In this document: piece after piece, positions 58,218 to 64,000 of the stretch | How the letters are laid out: each line of letters starts with the position of its first letter | How positions within the stretch are numbered: position 1 is the first letter of the stretch | Assembly (NCBI RefSeq): GCF_029948125.1 | Contig: NZ_JASAMB010000006.1 | Span: 290,565 to 354,564 of the forward strand | Direction of reading: 5' to 3' | DNA from: Catellatospora sp. KI3 | GTDB lineage: Bacteria > Actinomycetota > Actinomycetes > Mycobacteriales > Micromonosporaceae | Length of the DNA: 64,000 nucleotides | Notes under the pieces: generated by a model | What the model saw: only the letters and a program-made list of their open reading frames with translations | What the model was told of the DNA's origin: nothing | Database searches by the model: none | Program-made: the position numbers and the translations under genes

Positions 58218-59669
58218 ATGCGGCCCATGAGCACAGCAGGTACGGGCGCGGTCGGTGGCCTCGACCGCTTCTTCGAAATCTCCGCCCGCGGGTCGACGAT
58301 GTCCCGCGAGGTACGTGGTGGCCTGGCCACCTTCTTCACGATGGCCTACATCGTGGTCCTGAACCCGCTCATCCTGGGCGGGAAGGGCGACATCACCGGG
58401 GCGATGCTGCCGATGGCGGCCCTGGCGGCGGGCACCGCGCTGGTGGCGGGCCTGCTCACCATCCTGATGGGCGTATGGGGCAGGTTCCCGCTCGCCCTGG
58501 CGGCCGGTCTCGGCGTGAACGCCCTCGTCGCGCTGGAGATCGCACCGAAGATGACCTGGGCCGACGCGATGGGCCTGGTCGTCATCGAGGGTGTCATCAT
58601 CGGCATCCTGGTGCTGACCGGCCTGCGCACGGCGGTCTTCCACAGCGTGCCGATGCAGCTGAAGACCGCCATCGGCGTCGGCATCGGCCTGTTCCTGGCG
58701 ATCATCGGCTTCGTCGACGCCGGTTTCGTGCGCTCGACCGGTACGGGTTCGCCGCCGATCGGCATGGGCATCAACGGCACGATCATCACCTGGCCGGGGC
58801 TGGTGTTCGTGGTGGGGCTGCTGCTGACGGCGGTGCTGGTGGCGCGCAAGGTCAAGGGCGCGATCCTGATCGGCATCGTCGCCTCGACCGTGCTGGCGAT
58901 CATCGTGGAGGCGGTCGCGAAGGTCGGTCCGTCGTTCGTCGACGGCAAGCCGAACCCGGCGGGCTGGAGCCTCAACGTGCCGTCGGTGCCCACCAAGTGG
59001 GTGGCGGTGCCGGACCTGTCGCTGCTGGGCCACTTCAACGTGCTCGGCGGCTGGAAGACGGCCGGTCCGATCGTCGTGATCATGTTCGTGTTCACGCTGC
59101 TGCTGACCGACTTCTTCGACACCATGGGGACGATGGTCGCCGTGGCGCAGGAGGGCGGCATGCTGCAGGAGGACGGCACGGTGCCGCGTACGCGGGAGAT
59201 CCTGCTGGTGGACTCGATCGCGGCCGCGGCCGGCGGTGCGGCGAGCACGTCCAGCAACACCTCGTACATCGAGAGCGCGGCGGGCGTGGCCGAGGGGGCG
59301 CGGACGGGCTTCGCGAACCTGGTCACCGGCGGGCTGTTCCTGCTGGCGATGTTCCTGGCGCCGCTGGTGACGGTGGTGCCGTTCGAGGCGGCGTCGACGG
59401 CGCTGGTCATCGTGGGCTTCCTGATGATGACCTCGGTCCGCAACATCGACTGGACGGACTACGAGATCGGCATCCCGGCGTTCCTCACGATCGTGGTCAT
59501 GCCGTTCACGTACTCGATCTCCAACGGCATCGGCGCCGGCGTGATCTCGTACGTGCTGATCAAGCTGGCCAAGGGCAAGGTCCGCGACGTGCACCCGCTG
59601 CTGTGGGCGGTGGCCCTGCTGTTCGTGGTGTACTTCCTGCGCGGTGTGCTGGAGAAGGCGATCTTCTAG
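58218..59669 (+). CDS. Purine permease (AzgA/NCS2-type)
   Basis: This 483-aa transporter has 12-14 membrane helices. It starts FFEISARGSTMSREVRGGL, then TFFTMAYIVVLNPLIL, and carries the AzgA/PbuG signature LLTDFFDTMGTMVAVAQEGG and SNTSYIESAAGVAEGARTG. Members take up adenine, guanine or hypoxanthine by proton symport. ATG 58218 and ATG 58227 are both possible starts. Hypoxanthine released by MqnB could be one substrate, but the genes are not in one operon, so that is speculation. Confidence 0.9.
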   Translation: MRPMSTAGTGAVGGLDRFFEISARGSTMSREVRGGLATFFTMAYIVVLNPLILGGKGDITGAMLPMAALAAGTALVAGLLTILMGVWGRFPLALAAGLGVNALVALEIAPKMTWADAMGLVVIEGVIIGILVLTGLRTAVFHSVPMQLKTAIGVGIGLFLAIIGFVDAGFVRSTGTGSPPIGMGINGTIITWPGLVFVVGLLLTAVLVARKVKGAILIGIVASTVLAIIVEAVAKVGPSFVDGKPNPAGWSLNVPSVPTKWVAVPDLSLLGHFNVLGGWKTAGPIVVIMFVFTLLLTDFFDTMGTMVAVAQEGGMLQEDGTVPRTREILLVDSIAAAAGGAASTSSNTSYIESAAGVAEGARTGFANLVTGGLFLLAMFLAPLVTVVPFEAASTALVIVGFLMMTSVRNIDWTDYEIGIPAFLTIVVMPFTYSISNGIGAGVISYVLIKLAKGKVRDVHPLLWAVALLFVVYFLRGVLEKAIF

Positions 59670-59730
59670 GCCGGTGCCCGGGAGCGCTGTGACGGCGGTG
59701 ACAGCGCTCCTTCCAGGGAAAACCATTTCG

Positions 59731-59755
59731 TTAGCCAGGCTTATTAGCTAGGCTA
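59731..59755. promoter_or_regulatory. Candidate MarR operator, direct repeats TTAGCYAGGC
   Basis: TTAGCCAGGC (59731-59740) and TTAGCTAGGC (59744-59753) are direct repeats 13 bp apart. Each with its flanks is a near-palindrome TTAGCNNGGCTWA. The second runs into GGCTATGGATTGTGACG, so it covers the promoter and the GTG start at 59762 of the MarR gene. Confidence 0.6.
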
Positions 59756-59761
59756 TGGATT

Positions 59762-60211
59762 GTGACGGAGCAGGTGGTGATGGTGGCGCAAGCCTCCCCC
59801 GAGGAGCTGACGGAGCGGCTTCGCGATGCCATCACCCGGCTCAACCGGCGACTGCGCCAGGAGCGGCCGCTCGGCGATCTCACCGTGACCCAGCTTTCCG
59901 CGCTCACCAGCCTGCGGATCGGCGGCGCACTCACCCCACGTGAGCTGTCCGAGGCCGAGCGGGTGCAGCCGCCCACGATGACCAAGATCGTGGCGAAGCT
60001 GGAGGACCGCGGTCTGATCAGCCGGGCCCCGCACCCCACCGACGGACGGCAGGTCCTGCTGTCGCTCAGCCCGGAGGGGATCGCGGTGCTCGACCGCTAC
60101 CAGCGCGTACGGGACGAGTGGCTGGCCGACCGGCTGGCCGGGCTCGCCCCGGACGAACGCGACACCGTGGAGCGTGCCGCCCAGTTGCTGGAGCGGCTGG
60201 CCCGGGAGTAG
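59762..60211 (+). CDS. MarR-family transcriptional regulator
   Basis: This 149-aa protein has the MarR winged helix: LRIGGALTPRELSEAERV, QPPTMTKIVAKLEDRGLI and the wing SRAPHPTDGRQVLLSLSPEG. It probably represses itself and the MFS gene that follows 82 bp later in the same direction. The GTG at 59762 has no Shine-Dalgarno but a TAGGCT -10-like box ends 8 bp before it, so it looks leaderless. The layout resembles Rv0880 with its neighbouring transporter. Confidence 0.88.
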   Translation: MTEQVVMVAQASPEELTERLRDAITRLNRRLRQERPLGDLTVTQLSALTSLRIGGALTPRELSEAERVQPPTMTKIVAKLEDRGLISRAPHPTDGRQVLLSLSPEGIAVLDRYQRVRDEWLADRLAGLAPDERDTVERAAQLLERLARE

Positions 60212-60292
60212 GCGCGGGCCCACCCCGCGAATGCGCCGAGCAGCCTGGTCCGTCCCAACCGGATGGCTGCTATCCAAGGAGGCGCAACCTGC

Positions 60293-61582
60293 GTGCGGGC
60301 GAGAATGAGCACCACCTTCCGTTCCCTGAAGGTCCGTAACTACCGGCTGTTCGCGGGCGGTCAGCTGATCAAACTGGTCGGCGTCTGGATGATGTACGTC
60401 GCCCAGGACTGGCTGGTCCTGGAGCTGACCGACGACTCGCCGACCGCCCTCGGGCTGGTCACCGCGCTGCAGTTCGTCCCGGTCATGCTGCTCACGCTGT
60501 ACGCGGGCACGCTGGCCGACCGCCTCGACAAGCGCACCCTGCTCATGCTCTCCAACGGGGCCTGGGCGGTGCTCGCCGTCATGCAGGCCGTGCTCATCGC
60601 CACCGGTGCCATCCGGTTCTGGCACATCCTGATCTTCGCGGGCCTGCTCGGCATCGCCCAGGCCATCGAGACCCCGGTCCGCCAGGCGTTCGTCTCCGAG
60701 CTGGTCGGCAAGGAGCTGCTGCCCAACGCCCTGTCGCTGTCGGCGGCCACGTTCCAGACCGCCCGCATCACCGGCCCGGCCCTGGCCGGCGTGGCCATCG
60801 CCGCGCTGGGCACCGGCCCGGTGTTCCTCATCAGCACGGTGATGGCGATCGCCCCGGTGTTCATGCAGTGGCGGATGCGCCCGGCCGAGCTGATCCGCCC
60901 CGAACTGCCCCCGCGCAGCGAGAAGGCCCGCGTCACCGACGGCCTCAAGTACGTCCGCAACCGGCACGACCTGCTGCTGCCGATGGCGATGATGTTCGTG
61001 ATCGCCATGTTCGGCTACAACTTCCAGCTCACCCTCGCGCTGCTGGCCAAGACCGTCTTCGCCACCGGCGCGGCGACGTTCGGCCTGTTCAACACCGCGC
61101 TGGCGGTGGGCTCGCTGGCCGGGGCGCTGGCGGGCACCGCCCGCAAGGGCCGCCCGTCGGTCTACCTGCTGCTCGCGTCGGCCGTGGCGTTCGGGGTGCT
61201 GGCGGTGGCGGTGGGCTTCGCGCCGTACCGCTGGCTGGTGCTCGCGCTGCTGGTGCCGACCGGCTTCAGCACCGTCTTCCTGGCCCAGGCGGCCAACCAG
61301 CGGGTCCAGCTGGGCGTGGAGGCCGCGTTCCGGGGCCGGGTGATGGCCCTCTACGTGCTCATCTTCCTGGGTACGGCGCCCGTCGGCTCCATGGTCATCA
61401 GCTGGATCGTCGAGCGCTTCGGCGCCGCCGCCGGCATCTGGCTCGGCGGTGCGATCTCGCTGGTGGCCGCCGTGGTGTGCCTGGCCTGGCAGCTGCGCCA
61501 CGCCGGGGACAAGCTGTCCATCCAGGTCCGGCCCAGCCCACGGGTGCGCGTCGTGCACGCCGACAATGTCGCAACCGCCTGA
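60293..61582 (+). CDS. MFS exporter under the MarR regulator
   Basis: This 429-aa transporter of EntS/MFS_3 type has 12 helices, FAGGQLIKLVGVWMMYVAQDW, TLYAGTLADRLDKRTLLMLS (loop 2-3 motif) and ETPVRQAFVSELVG. The GTG at 60293 is chosen because AAGGAGG (60276-60282) lies 10 bp before it; the ATG at 60305 and an ATG at 60263 are alternatives. The neighbouring MarR gene suggests it is induced by a toxic compound it then exports. Substrate unknown. Confidence 0.87.
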   Translation: MRARMSTTFRSLKVRNYRLFAGGQLIKLVGVWMMYVAQDWLVLELTDDSPTALGLVTALQFVPVMLLTLYAGTLADRLDKRTLLMLSNGAWAVLAVMQAVLIATGAIRFWHILIFAGLLGIAQAIETPVRQAFVSELVGKELLPNALSLSAATFQTARITGPALAGVAIAALGTGPVFLISTVMAIAPVFMQWRMRPAELIRPELPPRSEKARVTDGLKYVRNRHDLLLPMAMMFVIAMFGYNFQLTLALLAKTVFATGAATFGLFNTALAVGSLAGALAGTARKGRPSVYLLLASAVAFGVLAVAVGFAPYRWLVLALLVPTGFSTVFLAQAANQRVQLGVEAAFRGRVMALYVLIFLGTAPVGSMVISWIVERFGAAAGIWLGGAISLVAAVVCLAWQLRHAGDKLSIQVRPSPRVRVVHADNVATA

Positions 61583-61693
61583 TGGGATTCGATCGACGGC
61601 GGTGCGAGCAGCCGGGAATGGCGACGCACCGACCGTCCGTTGGACGTACGTACGGTATGCGGTGGCGAGTGGCGAAGGGTTGGGCATAGTGTC

Positions 61694-62254
61694 ATGAGCG
61701 TGGCTACCGACAGCGCACTTCCGATCACCCTGGGGGTGATGGCGCTTGCCGGCATGCCCGCCGCTATCGCCGCCGTGATCTGCGCCGACGACATGGTGGT
61801 GCAGGTGCGCCACCGCGCCGAGAAGGTGCGCGAGGCCTGGCACGAGCAGCGCACGCTGGACCGCCTGGAGCGGGCCTTCGCCCCGGCGCCGCCGGCCGGA
61901 CCGCCGTGGACCAACGCCGCCCGGGTGGCCACCGTCGCGCTCGGTGCCGCCCGCGAGACGATGGTCCAGTTCGCCGCGCAGCGGCTCAGCGCCGTCGGCC
62001 TCGCCCCGGCCTGGCTGCCCGAGCCCGCCCCGGTGGCGCTCGGCCCGGTCCCGGTGCCGTTCGAGCAGATCGTGGCCGCCCTGCGCCAGCTGCCCCGCAC
62101 CGACGTCGCCTACGACCAGGCCCTGCGCGACGCGTGCCTGTGCCTCGGCATCGACGAGCACCTGGCCGAGGTGGCCGGGCTCGACCTGGAGATCGAGCGG
62201 GTGCGGGTCGAGGGCGCGCTCAGCACCGCGGGAGTGGTGCTCGCGGGGTCCTGA
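61694..62254 (+). CDS. Conserved actinobacterial protein, unknown function
   Basis: This 186-aa protein has a short hydrophobic N-terminus (LPITLGVMALAGMPAAIAAVIC) that could be a single membrane anchor. A helical cytoplasmic part follows (RHRAEKVREAWHEQRTLDRLERAF, FEQIVAALRQLP, YDQALRDACLCLGIDEHLAEV). No motif is known to me. The ATG is at 61694. Its stop shares one base with the ATG of the 2'-5' RNA ligase (TGATG), so the two are translationally coupled. Confidence 0.7.
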   Translation: MSVATDSALPITLGVMALAGMPAAIAAVICADDMVVQVRHRAEKVREAWHEQRTLDRLERAFAPAPPAGPPWTNAARVATVALGAARETMVQFAAQRLSAVGLAPAWLPEPAPVALGPVPVPFEQIVAALRQLPRTDVAYDQALRDACLCLGIDEHLAEVAGLDLEIERVRVEGALSTAGVVLAGS

Positions 62255-62838
62255 TGCGCCTGTTCGTGGCCGTCTTCCCGCCGCCGGAGGCCCTGACGCA
62301 CCTGTCGGGCCTGGTCGACCGGCTGGCGGTGAGCCGGGCCCACGCGCGGGTCAGCCCGCCGGAGCGCTGGCACCTGACCCTCGCCTTCCTCGGCGAGGTC
62401 CCCGACGAGGCCGCCGACTCCGCCACCGCCGCCCTCAACGCGGTCACCGGCACCTGCGGCGAGCTCTCCATCACCGGCGGCGGGAAATTCGGCCACGGCC
62501 GCTCCACCGTGCTCTGGACCGGACTCGACGGTGACGTGGACGGCCTGGTCCGGCTCGGCCGCGAGGTACGCCGGGAACTGCGCGCCCGCCGCCTGCACCC
62601 CGACGACAAGCGCTTCCAGCCGCACCTGACGCTGGCCCGCCCCGGCGACCGCCTGCCCGCGTCCGCGCTGCACGGCGACCTGGAGCTGCTGCGGAACTAC
62701 TGCGGCCCGAACTGGGCGGTGCGGGAGTTGGTGCTGGTGCGCAGTGAGCTGGGGCCGCGGCCGTCGTACCACCCGCTCACCGCGTCGGCGCTGCGCGCCG
62801 AGGAAGGAAGGGACCCTTCTTATCGCAATGCGAGGTAG
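62254..62838 (+). CDS. thpR: RNA 2',3'-cyclic phosphodiesterase / 2'-5' RNA ligase
   Basis: This 194-aa 2H-phosphoesterase has both catalytic motifs, HLTL at residues 40-43 (ERWHLTLAFLGEVP) and HLTL at 124-127 (RFQPHLTLARPGDRL). Family members open 2',3'-cyclic phosphates or join 2'-5' RNA linkages. The last about 12 codons and the stop (GRDPSYRNAR-end) are supplied by palindromic element copy D, so the native C-terminus was replaced or extended. ATG 62254 overlaps the previous stop. Confidence 0.88.
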   Translation: MRLFVAVFPPPEALTHLSGLVDRLAVSRAHARVSPPERWHLTLAFLGEVPDEAADSATAALNAVTGTCGELSITGGGKFGHGRSTVLWTGLDGDVDGLVRLGREVRRELRARRLHPDDKRFQPHLTLARPGDRLPASALHGDLELLRNYCGPNWAVRELVLVRSELGPRPSYHPLTASALRAEEGRDPSYRNAR

Positions 62839-62856
62839 AAGGGCCCCTTCTCAACG
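62803..62856 (+). repeat. Double-palindrome element, copy D (supplies a stop codon)
   Basis: GAAGGAAGGGACCCTTCTTA, a TCGCAATGCGAGG middle and TAGAAGGGGCCCCTTCTCAA make the element. It begins within the 2'-5' RNA ligase gene and provides its stop TAG at 62836-62838. It ends 11 bp from the stop of the convergent aldo/keto reductase. The reading frame differs from copies A and B. Confidence 0.92.
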
Positions 62857-62866
62857 GCGGAGCGGT

Positions 62867-63853
62867 TTACCAGGCCCAGGCTTCGGGGCCGGGGCCGCCC
62901 TTGCCGACGGGCGGGAACAGCTCGTCGAGGCGGGTGAGGGTGTCCTCGTCGAGCTTGAGGGTCAGCGCGTTGAGCGAGTTGTCGAGCTGCTCGACCGTGC
63001 GCGGGCCGATGATCGGGGCGGTCACGCCGGGCCGCGACAGCAGCCAGGCCAGCGCCACGTCGGCCGGGTCCGCGCCGATCGACTCGCACAGCTTCTCGTA
63101 CGCCTCGATGGTGGCCCGGTTCTCCGCCAGTCCCTCGGCGGAGCGGCCCTCGGCGACGCGGCCGCCGGTGCCGTCCTTGAGCTTGCGGATCGCGCCGCTC
63201 AGCAGGCCGCCGTGCAGCGGCGACCACGGGATGATGCCCAGGCCGTAGTGCTGGGCCGCCGGGGCGACCTCCAGTTCGATGTGCCTGGTCATCAGGTTGT
63301 AGATGCTCTGCTCGGCGACGAGGCCGAGGAAGTTGCGGTGCTTGGCCGCCTCCTGCGCGGCCGCGATGTGCCAGCCGGCGAAGTTGGACGAACCGACGTA
63401 GAGCACCTTGCCGGCGGCGACGAGGGTCTCCATCGCCTGCCAGATCTCCTCCCACGGCGTCTTCCGGTCGACGTGGTGCATCTGGTACAGGTCGATCCAG
63501 TCGGTCTGCAGGCGGCGCAGCGAGGCGTCGGCGGCCCGGATGATGTGCCGGGCGGACAGTCCCTGCTCGTTGGGCCACTCGCCCATCTTGCCGTACACCT
63601 TGGTGGCGAGTACGACCTTGTCGCGGCGGCCCCCGCCCTGCGCGAACCAGCGGCCGATGATGTTCTCGGTGATGCCTTCGCCGATCTTCCAGCCGTACAC
63701 GTCGGCGGTGTCGAAGAAGTTGAGCTCGTGCTCCAGGGCCCGGTCCATGATGGCGAAGCTGTCCGCCTCGGTGGTCTTCGGACCGAAGTTCATGGTGCCC
63801 AGGCAGAGCCTGCTGACGTTCAGGCCGGTGCGACCCAGTGTGGTGAACTCCAT
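62867..63853 (-). CDS. Aldo/keto reductase
   Basis: This 328-aa TIM-barrel NADPH-dependent reductase has the catalytic tetrad Asp48 (NFFDTADVYG), Tyr53, Lys85 (VLATKVYGKMGE) and His126 (DLYQMHHVD). The NADP-binding end reads PIIGPRTVEQLDNSLNAL. It is of the YghZ/Kv-beta-like branch, general aldehyde/ketone reduction; natural substrate unknown. ATG 63853 is the start. It converges with the 2'-5' RNA ligase gene. Confidence 0.92.
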   Translation of the reverse strand: MEFTTLGRTGLNVSRLCLGTMNFGPKTTEADSFAIMDRALEHELNFFDTADVYGWKIGEGITENIIGRWFAQGGGRRDKVVLATKVYGKMGEWPNEQGLSARHIIRAADASLRRLQTDWIDLYQMHHVDRKTPWEEIWQAMETLVAAGKVLYVGSSNFAGWHIAAAQEAAKHRNFLGLVAEQSIYNLMTRHIELEVAPAAQHYGLGIIPWSPLHGGLLSGAIRKLKDGTGGRVAEGRSAEGLAENRATIEAYEKLCESIGADPADVALAWLLSRPGVTAPIIGPRTVEQLDNSLNALTLKLDEDTLTRLDELFPPVGKGGPGPEAWAW

Positions 63854-63897
63854 GAGTCCCCACCCTATCCCCGGCGCGGCCGCTGCCGACCCGCCAT

Positions 63898-63958
63898 GAT
63901 CGTCGTCTTCGGCCAGAACGCGCGCCTGAGCGGCACTCTCTGACCGAAGACAGCGATC
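63898..63958. repeat. Paired ~20-bp inverted repeat, TGATCGCCGTCT family (copy 2)
   Basis: GATCGTCGTCTTCGGCCAGA (63898-63917) is inverted as TCTGACCGAAGACAGCGATC (63939-63958), matching at 17 of 20 positions around a 21-bp spacer. The arm sequence matches the pair at 34814-34876. The remaining 42 bp of the window after it hold no recognisable gene. Confidence 0.75.
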
Positions 63959-64000
63959 TGTGAGTGGTGTTTGTCAAGCGGCGTGGGTTTGCATGATGCG

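Overview
The window is chromosomal DNA of a very high-GC actinomycete. BldG/anti-sigma, an AfsR/SARP-type regulator, a 6C RNA, Ku/LigD modules, the futalosine menaquinone genes and frequent GTG starts and 1-4 bp gene overlaps all point to a filamentous Actinomycetota. The style of the interspersed repeats suggests Micromonosporaceae; that is an impression from memory, not a demonstrated placement. No rRNA, CRISPR array, prophage or insertion sequence was seen. One tRNA (Thr, CGT anticodon) is present.

Layout. 1-9.5 kb: the end of a Fic-like gene, a 1.1 kb gene-free spacer, a HAD phosphatase, a 6C RNA, then a Tad-type pilus operon (ssd/cpaE-like, tadA, a fused tadB-tadC, Flp-like pilin, two TadE/TadG-like genes) whose last overlapping gene encodes a DUF559 nuclease-like protein. 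A second 1 kb gene-free spacer follows. 9.5-17.4 kb: MrfA-type helicase, bldG plus its anti-sigma partner, the proton pyrophosphatase hppA, a lipoprotein, an unknown gene and a VanX-like dipeptidase. 17.5-33.3 kb: a 1016-aa AfsR-like regulator, a large secreted subtilase with its TrmB/LuxR-type neighbour, topA, a TetR regulator, an MFS-thymidylate kinase fusion and the DNA polymerase III delta' gene. 33.4-44.8 kb: a small YbaB/WXG100-like cluster, an LPRTG-anchored surface protein, RicT, a membrane phosphoesterase, DUF2218, the tRNA, two MFS exporters, a methyltransferase and a Nudix hydrolase. 44.8-47.5 kb: a compact NHEJ operon (ku, ligase domain, polymerase domain). 47.8-64 kb: XRE regulator, XPB helicase and its helicase-associated partner, L,D-transpeptidase, cold-shock protein, mqnD and mqnB, purine permease, a MarR-MFS pair, 2'-5' RNA ligase and an aldo/keto reductase.

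Gene order from the HAD gene through ssd, the Tad genes and helicase to topA and holB matches, as I recall it, the M. tuberculosis Rv3661-Rv3644c neighbourhood. The XPB to DUF3027 part matches Rv0861c-Rv0883c. The genes are therefore mostly core, and the novelty lies in how they are decorated.

The most unusual signal is a family of about 54-bp double-palindromic elements (four copies: 11264-11317, 32208-32262, 41778-41832, 62803-62856). Two copies sit in frame inside core replication/repair genes, the MrfA helicase and the Zn-finger of HolB. They are read in the same frame and orientation and give nearly the same peptide. A third supplies the last codons and stop of the 2'-5' RNA ligase, and the fourth follows a stop codon by 7 bp. 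This behaviour resembles the Rickettsia palindromic elements. Three further repeat families (94-bp degenerate arrays with GATC-cored motifs, paired TGATCGCCGTCT-type inverted repeats, and GTTTCCCCGAAAC hairpins) occupy the gene-free spacers.
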